From assembly GCA_964522015.1 (NCBI GenBank), contig CAZFST010000001.1, positions 424,743-488,742 on the forward strand: a DNA stretch of 64,000 nucleotides, read 5' to 3'. Source of the stretch: QQWI01 sp964522015. GTDB taxonomy: Bacteria; Bacillota; Clostridia; Peptostreptococcales; Acidaminobacteraceae. Below the pieces are notes generated by a model that saw only the letters and a list, made by a program, of their open reading frames with translations, did not search any database and was not told the DNA's origin. Shown here in pieces: positions 34,111 to 42,879 of the stretch (position 1 is its first letter; every line of letters starts with the position of its first letter). Made by a program: the position numbers and the translations under genes.

Positions 34111-35856
34111 TTAGTCTTCCTTTGCCATAAAGGCATCAATCTTCTTATTGTACATATCGATCAATTCGTAGGCCACGGCTTCTTCCAGTTGGCCGTTCAT
34201 ACTTGGTGTTTGGAAAAAGCGTTTTGGCAACACCACTTTTGTTTGGTCGTAACCAAGCATGGCCTTAACCCGGAGTTTCGTCTTATAGATACGGGCGGCA
34301 ATGGCTGATAAATCGTCATTTGTCAGTGGGTTTCCAATGGCATCTAGGGCCGATAAAATGGTTTGTCTGTCATAAACCTTGCGGGCAAATAAGCAGATAA
34401 TCAGTGAATTCAGCATACAGCGCTCTTTTTCTTCTTCAAAAATCATGTTGACCATGGCTTCTTTATCAAGCACTTTCATGCTTTGATCAATGGAATAACC
34501 ACCGTTACATAAATGGGAGTGACGGGCCCCAACCACCGAACCAACAATGGTACCGTAGCCAGTATGGTAACCTGACATTTCATTTTTAGCAAAGGTCATG
34601 GCAAAATCCTGACCACCATAGACAGAAGCCGCATAATCAGCACCTTTTGCAAGGGCTGCGTAAAAGTCATTGGCTTTGACGGAGATATGGCGAATAGCTT
34701 CAATGTAGTTCTTTGCATCACCAAATTTAAGTGGGACAATAGTGTCGTTGAGGGTGACCAGGTCTTTCATGGTGGCTTCTGTGGCCCAACCGAGAACAAC
34801 CCCTGTAGACATGGCATCCATCCCCGCCTCTTCAACCGCCTCAATCATTTCAAGGATTTCGTCGGTTGACTTGATCCCTAAAAAACTACCCAAGGCAAAG
34901 ATCAGTTCGAAGTCGTAACCTACGCTGACAGCTTCATATTCGTGGCCCTTGTCAAATTCCCTTCTAAATTGGCCCACGTGAATACAACCAACAGGGCACC
35001 CTGTACAGGCAACTTTTCTAACCAGGTTCTTTTTAGCAAAGGACTCACCAGATATATCAGAACCGTTTTCAAATACGTTTTGTCTCAAGTTTTTAGTAGG
35101 CAGTCCACCGGCGGCATTTAGAGGCTCAACGTTGATTGGGGTTCCAAGGTCATGGTACTTGGCCATAATTTCAGTTTCGGTGACACGCTTATAAATCTCT
35201 TGATAAACCTTGAAGTACTTTTTAAAATCCATAATCGGCAAAGTATCATCGCCGATAATTGAGATAGCTTTAAGCATTTTACTGCCAAACACAGCTCCGA
35301 GGCCCAATCTACCAAAGTGTCTATAGGTATCCACACAAACGCTGGCATAGCTCACAAGGTTTTCACCAGCTGGTCCGATTCTAATAATAGACCGCTTGCC
35401 TCTACCAGGCTCCCGTTCCCTAATCATACGGCCGATATCGGTACGCATGCCCCAACAAGCTCTGGCGTCTTTAATCTCAACGTTGCTCTTAGTGATGGAC
35501 AAATAGCAAGCATGTTTAGCCTTACCGGTAATGACAATGGCATCGTAACCAGACATCATAATGGCCATTGCCAGTCTGCCTCCAGCGTATGATTCACCAA
35601 GTTCTCCTGTATGTGGGGACTTAAACAGTGCCACAACTTTTGTGATAACTGGAAATACCGTAGAAGCCGCACCAATGGCCAGGACGATGGGTTGCCCTGG
35701 ATCAAGGGCATCCAGCTCTGGACGGACTGTTTCTTCCAGCAGTTTGATACCAACACCAACCCCGCCCAAATAGGCCATTAAATCCTCACGTTTATCTATT
35801 CTAATCTTTCCGGTGCCTAAATCGATATTGAGTACTTTAATATAGTTTTTATACAT
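34111..35856 (-). CDS. aor: Aldehyde:ferredoxin oxidoreductase family protein
   Basis: 581 residues from ATG 35856, nine bases after GGAGGAGG. The N-terminal domain (NIDLGTGKIRI, YLGGVGVGIKLL, GAASTVFPVITKVVALFKSP) and domain 2 with CTGCPVGCIHVG place it in the AOR family, which binds a tungsten (or molybdenum) bis-pterin and one [4Fe-4S] cluster. The fourth cluster Cys is probably in NSLIICLFARK. It should oxidise an aldehyde, or reduce an acid, with electrons passed to the ferredoxin encoded just upstream. It overlaps that gene by 8 bases and abuts the MoaD-like gene. Oxygen sensitivity of this family supports an anaerobic host. Confidence 0.92.
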   Translation of the reverse strand: MYKNYIKVLNIDLGTGKIRIDKREDLMAYLGGVGVGIKLLEETVRPELDALDPGQPIVLAIGAASTVFPVITKVVALFKSPHTGELGESYAGGRLAMAIMMSGYDAIVITGKAKHACYLSITKSNVEIKDARACWGMRTDIGRMIREREPGRGKRSIIRIGPAGENLVSYASVCVDTYRHFGRLGLGAVFGSKMLKAISIIGDDTLPIMDFKKYFKVYQEIYKRVTETEIMAKYHDLGTPINVEPLNAAGGLPTKNLRQNVFENGSDISGESFAKKNLVRKVACTGCPVGCIHVGQFRREFDKGHEYEAVSVGYDFELIFALGSFLGIKSTDEILEMIEAVEEAGMDAMSTGVVLGWATEATMKDLVTLNDTIVPLKFGDAKNYIEAIRHISVKANDFYAALAKGADYAASVYGGQDFAMTFAKNEMSGYHTGYGTIVGSVVGARHSHLCNGGYSIDQSMKVLDKEAMVNMIFEEEKERCMLNSLIICLFARKVYDRQTILSALDAIGNPLTNDDLSAIAARIYKTKLRVKAMLGYDQTKVVLPKRFFQTPSMNGQLEEAVAYELIDMYNKKIDAFMAKED

Positions 35857-36268
35857 GGTCTGCAACCTCCTCCATCACTAAGCATTCATGGGGGCAAAAA
35901 CGGGCGCAGACACCACAGTGTTTGCAAATGATAGGACTATTTTTATGTTCGTCGTAATGGACAGCTCCGACAATGCAGGCACTGACGCATTTTCGGCAGC
36001 CGATACATAGCTCTTTGTTAAAGTTGACGCCCCCACCTTTTCTATTGGTCAAGGCACCGGATGGACAGACTGACTCGCAAGCCCGTTCATCCGGACAGGC
36101 TAAACAGACGATGCTAATAAACTTAGACTGCATGCCACCACTGGTTTTGATATGTATTGCACTCTTTGAAAGGGAATGATTGTTCTGATTAACACCGGCA
36201 CATGTGAACATGCAAGTAAAGCAACCAATGCACTTGTTCATACCTTCTGCTCGTAAAACCTTTACCAT
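35849..36268 (-). CDS. Polyferredoxin with four [4Fe-4S] sites (HycB/HydN-like)
   Basis: 139 residues with sixteen Cys in four sets: 13/16/19/23, 55/58/64/68, 88/91/94/98 and 115/118/121/125, mostly in the CxxCxxCxxxC pattern, the second as CxxCx5Cx3C. This is the layout of HycB/HydN-type electron-transfer subunits with four [4Fe-4S] clusters. A 17th Cys is near 129. It is the first gene of the operon and overlaps AOR, so it should be its electron acceptor or donor in the cytoplasm. GGGAGG lies before the ATG. Confidence 0.93.
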   Translation of the reverse strand: MVKVLRAEGMNKCIGCFTCMFTCAGVNQNNHSLSKSAIHIKTSGGMQSKFISIVCLACPDERACESVCPSGALTNRKGGGVNFNKELCIGCRKCVSACIVGAVHYDEHKNSPIICKHCGVCARFCPHECLVMEEVADHV

Positions 36269-36328
36269 ATGGACCTCCCAGTAAAACGGTTATCTACTTA
36301 CTCTTGACACCCAAACCACACTTGTTAA

Positions 36329-36357
36329 ATTATACACAATGTCCATTGATTAAACAA
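36329..36357 (-). promoter_or_regulatory. Promoter of the ferredoxin-AOR operon
   Basis: On the minus strand TTGTTT (36357-36352), a 17-base spacer and TATAAT (36334-36329) lie about 60 bases before the ferredoxin ATG. Confidence 0.75.
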
Positions 36358-36434
36358 TTGCATAAGAGCATATTATTTGGGAAAGCGTTGCCAATATTTT
36401 AGATACCCAAAAACCGCTAAAACAAGCGTTTTTT

Positions 36435-37619
36435 TTAGAGAATTACCCTCTGGCAGCCATGAAAATTCTTTAAACGATCAAGTGCTTCATCTAGTGCGAC
36501 ACTGAATAAATTACCCGGGGTGGTGCCTAATATTTCAAACTCAGGCTCAAACCAAATTTGCTTAACCTCAAGGGCATGGTTCTTCTTGTGATGGATTATT
36601 TCAATGCGGCCCACAAAATCAGTGCCATAAACCATTGGTAATACATAATACCCAAACTTTCTCTTGGTCTCCGGTGTGTAAATTTCCCACCGATAATTAA
36701 AATCCCAAAGGGCCTCCACTAAATTTCGATCCCAAATCATGGCATCTAGAGGTGCTACAAAAGTCAACCGCTGATTAGACTTAGGTTGAGCGCCGTCCAT
36801 ACAAGCTAATAAAAGCGGGTAATCTTCCTTTGCCACAAAGAGTTGCTCTTTAATACCGGCCACATTAAAGGCAATTATGTCACCTTGCTCAGCGAGTTTT
36901 GCAAATACGTGATTCCGATGGGCTGCTTTAAACCCGTGTATCCCGAGAAAAGCATCGGAGGCCTTGCACCAGAGAGCACCCACGCCTTTTATACGGCGTA
37001 GTACGTGCCAAAGATGGTACTGATCTAAAAAATTATGGGGTTCAAGGCGGAGGGTATCGGGGATATAATCGGTGGCTAATGCATAGTATTTAATGGTTCC
37101 TTTTTTATGATGAATCACCAACTTACCTTGAAAATAAAGGCGTTCAAGGGTTGCACGGGAGAGGGATGTTGGCCCCCAATACCAATCCACCTTCTCATCC
37201 AACTTGATATCCTTGGAGCATACAGCGCCATGTTTATGAATCCACTCTAAAACATGCTGTGTGGCTTCATCAGTAACAACACTAGAACGTGACTTGCTTT
37301 GATACCACTGCCTTGTATGTTCAAAATAAGGCCAATCCTCAACAGGGAAAATAGAAAGATTCTTATCAAAGTAGTCCACTAATTTTCTGTCGTGGTACAA
37401 AAGGGTATACAAATCTTCTTTTGTTGCACCATGGACATGGGCATGTACAGTCAGTTCTGGACTCTTACCACACACATCAATGGGATCAAATTGAATACAG
37501 CCTACTTGATTGATATACTCTAAAATCCCCTGTTTACCTTTAAAACGGGGTTGGCCCATTAAACCATGGTAGGTTAATAGGAACCGGCGCATCTGTAATT
37601 TACTGATTTCAATTGTCAT
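36435..37619 (-). CDS. YcaQ/AlkZ-type winged-helix DNA glycosylase
   Basis: 394 residues, close to E. coli YcaQ (about 410). The N-terminal tandem winged-helix region contains YINQVGCIQFDPIDVC. The QFD triplet matches the QxD active-site motif of the YcaQ (AlkX) branch of the HTH_42 superfamily, which unhooks interstrand crosslinks and removes bulky N7 adducts. Further family features are RNHVFAKLAEQGDI and the C-terminal WDFNYRWEIYTPETKRKFGYYVLPM. The ATG overlaps the GNAT stop by four bases. It ends just before a hairpin with a T run at about 36408-36434. Confidence 0.82.
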   Translation of the reverse strand: MTIEISKLQMRRFLLTYHGLMGQPRFKGKQGILEYINQVGCIQFDPIDVCGKSPELTVHAHVHGATKEDLYTLLYHDRKLVDYFDKNLSIFPVEDWPYFEHTRQWYQSKSRSSVVTDEATQHVLEWIHKHGAVCSKDIKLDEKVDWYWGPTSLSRATLERLYFQGKLVIHHKKGTIKYYALATDYIPDTLRLEPHNFLDQYHLWHVLRRIKGVGALWCKASDAFLGIHGFKAAHRNHVFAKLAEQGDIIAFNVAGIKEQLFVAKEDYPLLLACMDGAQPKSNQRLTFVAPLDAMIWDRNLVEALWDFNYRWEIYTPETKRKFGYYVLPMVYGTDFVGRIEIIHHKKNHALEVKQIWFEPEFEILGTTPGNLFSVALDEALDRLKNFHGCQRVIL

Positions 37620-38524
37620 ATGATCACTTCAAAATAATCCATAATCGACGTTTTTTCAAAACCACAACTCAAATAAAGTTGAAGGGCGGTTTCGTTCTCT
37701 GCTGCTACCTGCAAGAAAACAGTTTCAGCACCTTGGGCTAAAAATACTTCCAGTGACTTTTGAAGAATTGCTCTACCATAACCTTTTCCTCTATAATCAG
37801 GCAATACACCTAGTCCGAAAATTGCGCCTGTATCCCCGTGGGTTTGCAAATTCACTTTTCCAATCACCCTGTCATTAAGCATAGCCAAATAGATGGTCAT
37901 GCCTCTTTTTTCTTCATCCTCAGGCACCACAACCTGGTCATCGCCCTGATCAGAGCCAAAATAAATGCTATTTTGCTTCGTGATTTCCAAGGCATCTTTG
38001 TTGGTGGCTTTTTTAAAAGTTATCTCTGTTTCAACCAGTTTTGCAGTCGCCATAAAAGATTGAAACTGATAAATATACATTTCATATTCTGAATGCAAGT
38101 AGGCAGCCCCAGTTGATTGTATAAACCCTTGCCCACTTTCAGATTTTCTATCGGCAAGAAGTAGCAGTGAACGGGGTAAGCGCTTTTGCTTTTCTATCAT
38201 AACTTGCTGATAAAGTCCTTTAAAGATTCCTTTTATTCTGTATATAGGATCAACCATGCCATTCACTTCCATGGTGACACCATCAAAACACCCAATGCCA
38301 ATATAGGCAATTAAGACTTCTCCATCCCAAGCCATAAACTCATTCAAATTTTGGGTTGTTTGATTCGCCTCTCTCCCATGTGCCAACTTGTAATCCAGCT
38401 CAAGCTTTAAGGTAGTCTGGTCATGGTCCAGGCACTTTTTTTCTAGAATGACAAGCTGAGAATAGGTCAATTCATCAAGGTACTCCCGGGCGGTAAAGTG
38501 TATGTTTGTAAAGATCATTGACAT
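37616..38524 (-). CDS. Two-domain GNAT acetyltransferase
   Basis: 302 residues with two GNAT-like halves. The C-terminal half is canonical (GAIFGLGVLPDYRGKGYGRAILQKSLEVF, then VAAENETALQLYLSCGFE). The N-terminal half keeps the fold but has a poor acetyl-CoA loop (VDPIYRIKGIFKGLYQQVM). Such tandem GNATs act on aminoglycoside, mycothiol-like or protein substrates, and this one cannot be assigned. GGAGG lies before ATG 38524. It sits 10 bases after another GNAT and overlaps the glycosylase gene. Confidence 0.85.
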   Translation of the reverse strand: MSMIFTNIHFTAREYLDELTYSQLVILEKKCLDHDQTTLKLELDYKLAHGREANQTTQNLNEFMAWDGEVLIAYIGIGCFDGVTMEVNGMVDPIYRIKGIFKGLYQQVMIEKQKRLPRSLLLLADRKSESGQGFIQSTGAAYLHSEYEMYIYQFQSFMATAKLVETEITFKKATNKDALEITKQNSIYFGSDQGDDQVVVPEDEEKRGMTIYLAMLNDRVIGKVNLQTHGDTGAIFGLGVLPDYRGKGYGRAILQKSLEVFLAQGAETVFLQVAAENETALQLYLSCGFEKTSIMDYFEVII

Positions 38525-38534
38525 TGAGATCCTC

Positions 38535-39131
38535 CTATAAAGCCATTAGATAAGTCTTGCCCATATAAATCCCCTGCATGTCCGGTTCATAGGCAATGGC
38601 CTCTTCTAGATTACTCGCCACCAACTTAAAACCATTTTGCAGGTAAAAATCAATGGCCCAACTGGCCTCTTGATGGACCAGCAGCACCAACCGTTTACCC
38701 CCATGTCTTGAACGAACTTCATCCAACAACAATTTGCCATAGCCTTGTCTCCGATGGTCCGAATGGATATAGAGTCCAACGATGTAGCAGCACCCAGGAT
38801 TGATCATCATCTCAATATAGATGCCTAAAAACGTTGCCATTCGTTGTCTAATTGCCATTTGTTTACCCGGTGCCGCCGGCGCTTCTGTTGCCATTTGGTA
38901 ATTCTGATTAACCGCTTCTTTTGTTGCCGTTTGGATAACATAAAACTGATACTTTCCAGGCAAGCCATGTGTCATATAGCGGTTAGCAAGCTTTGAAAAC
39001 GCCCCTGGCATGATATCACCATAGATTAGACCAGCATCTTCACAAACCGCTGCAATATAAGAAATGTCAGCATCGTTTGCCATGGCCAGCGTTAGAAATT
39101 CTTGTGTGTTTTGAGCCACATGCGCACCCAC
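38535..39131 (-). CDS. GNAT acetyltransferase
   Basis: 198 residues. Motif A is VGLYIHSDHRRQGYGKLLLDEV, followed by WAIDFYLQNGFKLV, so acetyl-CoA binding is clear. An Ala/Pro-rich insertion (ATEAPAAPGKQ) sits before motif A. No ATG fits: the start is probably GTG at 39131, close behind GAGAAGG, or GTG at 39119 at a more usual distance. The substrate is unknown. It is 47 bases downstream of the Imm17-like gene and 10 bases upstream of the two-domain GNAT. Confidence 0.8.
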   Translation of the reverse strand: MGAHVAQNTQEFLTLAMANDADISYIAAVCEDAGLIYGDIMPGAFSKLANRYMTHGLPGKYQFYVIQTATKEAVNQNYQMATEAPAAPGKQMAIRQRMATFLGIYIEMMINPGCCYIVGLYIHSDHRRQGYGKLLLDEVRSRHGGKRLVLLVHQEASWAIDFYLQNGFKLVASNLEEAIAYEPDMQGIYMGKTYLMAL

Positions 39132-39178
39132 CCTTCTCTGAAATCAACTGACTTCTCCCTCTACTCTGAGTGACAAAA

Positions 39179-39382
39179 TTAAGTGAGATTGATGATATTC
39201 AACTGACCTAAAACACCCAACACAAATACAATCGCCCCTATGCCGTAATATACTAATGCTGTGGCTTTGTCGCCAATGAGATTCCGTAGCCGTTGAGCCT
39301 TCTTTGAATTCCAATAAATATTGGGTTTAAAATAAGTCAAACCCATCGCTACAAGTCCAAATGTCATAAATATGATTGCCAT
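39179..39382 (-). CDS. Small two-helix membrane protein, Imm17-like
   Basis: 67 residues with two hydrophobic helices (about 2-17 and 44-63) separated by YFKPNIYWNSKKAQRLRNLIGDKATALVYYGI (key parts FKPNIYW and KAQRL-n-GDKA). This order of helix, aromatic-KA loop and Tyr-Tyr-Gly-I helix resembles the Imm17 family of small predicted membrane immunity proteins. No polymorphic toxin gene is nearby and the assignment is tentative. An AGGAGG site precedes ATG 39382. Confidence 0.5.
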   Translation of the reverse strand: MAIIFMTFGLVAMGLTYFKPNIYWNSKKAQRLRNLIGDKATALVYYGIGAIVFVLGVLGQLNIINLT

Positions 39383-39459
39383 AATGCCTCCTGAAATGTA
39401 ATTGTCGATTGTACTCCTATCAAATCTATGTAGAGATACGAATTAATTTTAACATAAAA

Positions 39460-40167
39460 TCAATGCATTAGCACACCAAGAACGATTAGAAATTGACCGC
39501 TGATATAGCTAAACATTACATAACTTTCTGGCAAGAGTTCGACACCTTTAATCCGCCGAAAAGCCAGTACTGAATCCGAGGAGCCAAAGAGCAAAGCACC
39601 TAAAAGCAACAAAAAGCCATTGAAATCCAAAGTCTGATAGAACCAAGCCATGGCGCTAAAGATCATGGCGCTGATGGCTACCATGTAAACCAACATTCCC
39701 AATCGAATCCATTCTTTTGGATAAACCCCTTTGTAGAGCATCACCGCATACCAGAAAATCACACAGGCCAGTCCCCAAAAGGCACTTGGCAGCCCTGCTA
39801 AATCAACACCTTGACTAAAGACAATCAAGTAGCCTATGTGCCCCACTAAAAAGCTCCCTAAGCCACAAAGAAACATCCAGTCTTTCTTGCCGATGAGCCA
39901 TACATCCCCCATCCAGCAAAAGAAGAGGGCGAAAAATAACCAAGACACTTGGGAAGGTAGCAATCCACCTGTACCCGTTCCGATTGTTCCCCCACCACTA
40001 TCCCCAAATGTTAGAAACCAGACAATCAACATTAGCACTGGCATCAGCATGGATTTAGAAATTTTACGGAGCAGGATGCCCCCTTTGCCTTCTTCTGTTT
40101 GGGTATAGATATTTACCCCTGCAATTACTGTGAATATTGCAATCGTTATTTGCTGCATCGTTGTCAT
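39460..40167 (-). CDS. YhhN-family membrane protein (lysoplasmalogenase-like)
   Basis: 235 residues from ATG 40167 behind GGGGGAGAA. A longer upstream frame overlaps the response regulator. It has about eight hydrophobic helices and shows the YhhN/TMEM86 family motifs FFCWMGDVWLIG, GLGSFLVGHIGYLIVFS and GALLFGSSDSVLAFRR. Vertebrate TMEM86B and some bacterial members hydrolyse the vinyl-ether bond of lysoplasmalogens. Clostridia do contain plasmalogens, so the activity is plausible. It follows the two-component genes by 25 bases. Confidence 0.8.
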   Translation of the reverse strand: MTTMQQITIAIFTVIAGVNIYTQTEEGKGGILLRKISKSMLMPVLMLIVWFLTFGDSGGGTIGTGTGGLLPSQVSWLFFALFFCWMGDVWLIGKKDWMFLCGLGSFLVGHIGYLIVFSQGVDLAGLPSAFWGLACVIFWYAVMLYKGVYPKEWIRLGMLVYMVAISAMIFSAMAWFYQTLDFNGFLLLLGALLFGSSDSVLAFRRIKGVELLPESYVMFSYISGQFLIVLGVLMH

Positions 40168-40192
40168 CAATTTTCTCCCCCTGAGCCATTCT

Positions 40193-40882
40193 TTAGCACA
40201 TCCGATACCCGGCTCCCCAGACGGTTTCAATAAACCGCGGATTAGCAGAATCTTGTTCAATCTTCTTTCTAATCTTCTGAATGTGAACCGCAACCGTACC
40301 GATATCGCCGTAGTTATCAGCGCCCCAAATCCTATCATACAGCTGCTCCCTGCTAAATACCAAATCACGATTGGTGGCTAGAAACACCAACAGTTCAAAC
40401 TCTTTAGTGGTCAATAAGATGGGTTTGCCATCAACTGATACCCTATGGGAACCCAGTTGGATGACCATGCTGCCAATCACGATTTCTTCCACCTCGGTTG
40501 CTCTACCAGAGATGCGGTCGAACCTTTTGAGATGGGCCTTGACCCTGGCCACCAATTCTGACGGACTGAAGGGTTTGGTGATATAATCATCCGCTCCCAA
40601 CCCCAAGGCACGTATCTTATCCCTGTCTTCCCCACGGGCAGAGATCATCAAAATCGGTATCTCCAACTCTGTGCGCAGCCTTTTAATAATCTCATAACCA
40701 TCGATGCCAGGCAGCATCAGGTCTAGAAGAATCAATTCCCAACCTTGTCTCAGAGCCATTTCAAGCCCCAACTTTCCATCGGCGCAGACCGTTGGGTGCA
40801 TGCCTTCGATCTCCAGGTAGTCTACAACGAGGCGGGCTATATCAGGATCATCTTCTATGATCAAAATCCGTGTTTTTGACAT
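40193..40882 (-). CDS. OmpR/PhoB-family response regulator
   Basis: 229 residues. Receiver domain with acidic pocket (IIEDD), phospho-accepting Asp in LILLDLMLPGIDG, conserved Thr/Ser and Lys (ITKPF). C-terminal winged helix with TTKEFELLVFLATNRDLVFSREQL and the wing VHIQKIRKKI followed by VWGAGYRM. It overlaps the kinase gene by 22 bases, so the pair is translated together. Targets probably include the Cys-rich gene that heads this operon. Confidence 0.93.
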   Translation of the reverse strand: MSKTRILIIEDDPDIARLVVDYLEIEGMHPTVCADGKLGLEMALRQGWELILLDLMLPGIDGYEIIKRLRTELEIPILMISARGEDRDKIRALGLGADDYITKPFSPSELVARVKAHLKRFDRISGRATEVEEIVIGSMVIQLGSHRVSVDGKPILLTTKEFELLVFLATNRDLVFSREQLYDRIWGADNYGDIGTVAVHIQKIRKKIEQDSANPRFIETVWGAGYRMC

Positions 40883-42036
40883 AGGGTCGCCTCCATGTTA
40901 TTCTGTAGCAATATACAAATGGTGGTACCTTCACCCAAAGTACTTTCAGCCCAAATCTTGCCCCCGTGAGCACTGACCACTTCTTTTGCAATAGCAAGAC
41001 CCAAACCACTACTGCCGATGGAGCCGCTACGGGAACCTTCACCCCTATAGAACCGTTCAAAAATCTTATCAAGCCGCTCTTTTTCGATGCCAGGTCCATT
41101 ATCTTTGATCTTAAGCAGCACCCCATCATGGTCGCGATCAGTGACTAGCTCAAACTCAACCCTAGCTCCATTTGGACGCCCATAGGCGATCGCATTATTG
41201 ACAATGTTTCTAATCACCCGAGTCATGAGTTTTGCATCAATCACCAAGCTTACTGACTCCATCAAGCGGTTATTAAGTTGCATTTCAACCCCTTGATCCT
41301 CCAGTTCAAGGGAAAGCTCCTCAAAGACTTCGCTGATGTAATTGTTCACATTCAAACAGGAACATTCAAAATATAACTTGTGCAGGTCCAGCTGCGAATA
41401 GAGCGATAAGTCATCAATCAATTTATTCATGTATCGTGCATTCTGCTGAATAATCTTATAGTATGCATCACGTTTCTCAGGGCTATCAGCGACGCCCTCT
41501 ACGATGCCGTCGATATAACCATTGATAGAGGTGATGGGCGTTTTGAGGTCATGAGAAATGCTGGCTATCAACTCCCGGCGACTGGCCTCGTATGCAGACT
41601 TTTCACGCTCTGATTCGTGGAGTTGCTGGCTCATATTATTAAAGACTCGAATCAGCTCAGAAATTTCTGGCGCACGAGTGGCCGCAATCTTATAGCCGTA
41701 GTTGCCCCGGGAGACTTCAAATAGACCATTCTTAAGCTCTTCTACCGGCTTCAGGATATGGTCATAAATCCGCCTGGAAATTACAATTGAAACAAGTTCC
41801 TTCACTGCAACCAACCCCAGCAGACCCCATAGAAATACAAAAGCGTCACCGGTCAACCGACCTTGGCTGGCAAACCATGCGATGATAATCACAGAAAGCA
41901 ACATGATTGACGACGATATGAAAAAACGATGATATCCCTTATATCTCTTTCTAATGACTACCACATCACAGCAGAACTCTTCTTGATGATCATTTTTCAG
42001 CTGCCTGAAGTGCCGCTTTATTTTCATGACGATCAC
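40861..42036 (-). CDS. Sensor histidine kinase (HisKA/HATPase_c)
   Basis: 391 residues. Two membrane helices (about 40-58 and 66-85) enclose only a very short loop, so the signal is probably sensed in the membrane or cytoplasm. A HAMP domain follows, then HisKA with SISHDLKTPITSINGYIDG and HATPase_c with IVNNAIAYGR, DNGPGIEKE, and GLGLAIAKEVVSAHGG. AGGAGG precedes two possible starts, GTG 42036 and ATG 42027; the ATG is better spaced. The residues before the first helix contain two adjacent Cys (EEFCCDVV), which could bind a metal or thiol ligand. Confidence 0.9.
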   Translation of the reverse strand: MIVMKIKRHFRQLKNDHQEEFCCDVVVIRKRYKGYHRFFISSSIMLLSVIIIAWFASQGRLTGDAFVFLWGLLGLVAVKELVSIVISRRIYDHILKPVEELKNGLFEVSRGNYGYKIAATRAPEISELIRVFNNMSQQLHESEREKSAYEASRRELIASISHDLKTPITSINGYIDGIVEGVADSPEKRDAYYKIIQQNARYMNKLIDDLSLYSQLDLHKLYFECSCLNVNNYISEVFEELSLELEDQGVEMQLNNRLMESVSLVIDAKLMTRVIRNIVNNAIAYGRPNGARVEFELVTDRDHDGVLLKIKDNGPGIEKERLDKIFERFYRGEGSRSGSIGSSGLGLAIAKEVVSAHGGKIWAESTLGEGTTICILLQNNMEATLCQKHGF

Positions 42037-42100
42037 CGCCTCCTATTGATAGATAGGCCAAAAGGGCGACTCAGCAGTCCCCCTTTTAGCCCTACATTGA

Positions 42101-42742
42101 TTATACCAGTTTTACATTCAGTCGGACACGAATCTCGTTGTCAGCCCCTGATTTTAACTTCGATGATGCAACAGCCGCTACCAACATCTCAGTAGGTGCA
42201 CCTGTTTCATTAAGCAGCATTTCTACACGCAAGTTTGTTGGCATGATTGTTGACATATCTAGATCAGCGCAACAAGTCTCAACGCAGCAACCTTTTTTAG
42301 AGATGTGTTTGAAGCAATGGCCCATATGGCTAGACATGTGAGCTCTGAAGCCACTTGGCATATCATTCTGATTCAATTCCAACACCAGGCTTTTTTGACC
42401 CTTCTCGTCGGTTTTCTCTTCTAGGCGATCCAGCAATTTCAACATCATCATTGCGTGATTCAATTTACCATAACCCTTGCAGCAAACGTCATCCGTGCAG
42501 CACTGTTCACCTTTGCAGCAATCGACATCTGAACAACAGCCATCTACCCCAAATTTAATAGTGCGCTCACCCATCTTCGCTTCCAGTTGCTTAGAACACT
42601 TACCATCTTTACAGATCATAGAACCATTGACCGTCCCGACAACAGCATCTCCACAGCTCATTTCACCTGTGGCAACAGCATCGATCGACTTCATTTCTTT
42701 TACTGATTTAATCGCCTTATAAAGTGTCATTAATTTACTCAT
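42101..42742 (-). CDS. Cysteine-rich protein with periodic CC pairs, unknown family
   Basis: 213 residues with 16 Cys. Between residues 69 and 88 four CC pairs recur every six residues (CCSDVDCC, then CCTDDVCC), followed by CCVETCC at 152-158 and single Cys at 30, 44, 49 and 143. His residues (HMSSHMGHCFKH, 135-146) add further metal ligands. There is no signal peptide. I do not recognise the family. The C-terminal region is an Asn/Leu/Val-rich domain without Cys. It heads the operon with the histidine kinase, regulator and YhhN genes, so it may be a metal or thiol buffer that the system controls or listens to. Confidence 0.75.
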   Translation of the reverse strand: MSKLMTLYKAIKSVKEMKSIDAVATGEMSCGDAVVGTVNGSMICKDGKCSKQLEAKMGERTIKFGVDGCCSDVDCCKGEQCCTDDVCCKGYGKLNHAMMMLKLLDRLEEKTDEKGQKSLVLELNQNDMPSGFRAHMSSHMGHCFKHISKKGCCVETCCADLDMSTIMPTNLRVEMLLNETGAPTEMLVAAVASSKLKSGADNEIRVRLNVKLV

Positions 42743-42791
42743 TTACACGTCCTCCTTGTTTGGAAAGCACTTTTGCTTTAACCATGGACTT

Positions 42792-42819
42792 AGTATAAAC
42801 GAGACTATTAAACTGCCAA
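42792..42819 (-). promoter_or_regulatory. Promoter of the Cys-rich/two-component operon
   Basis: On the minus strand TTGGCA (42819-42814), a 16-base spacer and TATACT (42797-42792). It lies about 50 bases before ATG 42742. Confidence 0.7.
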
Positions 42820-42850
42820 TAAACTAGTTATTAAGAGTTTATTAACGAAC

Positions 42851-42879
42851 GACTCAGGGGGACGTTGCACCCCCGAGTC
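42851..42879 (-). terminator. Hairpin at the end of the TetM-like gene
   Basis: GACTC-n-GGGGG pairs with CCCCC-n-GAGTC around an 8-base loop. It overlaps the stop codon and no clear T run follows, so termination may be partial. Confidence 0.55.

Noticed and set aside
36379..36392. Possible cre site GGAAAGCGTTGCCA upstream of the ferredoxin operon.
   Set aside because: It misses the leading T and two other conserved positions and lies upstream of the -35 box. Too weak to list.
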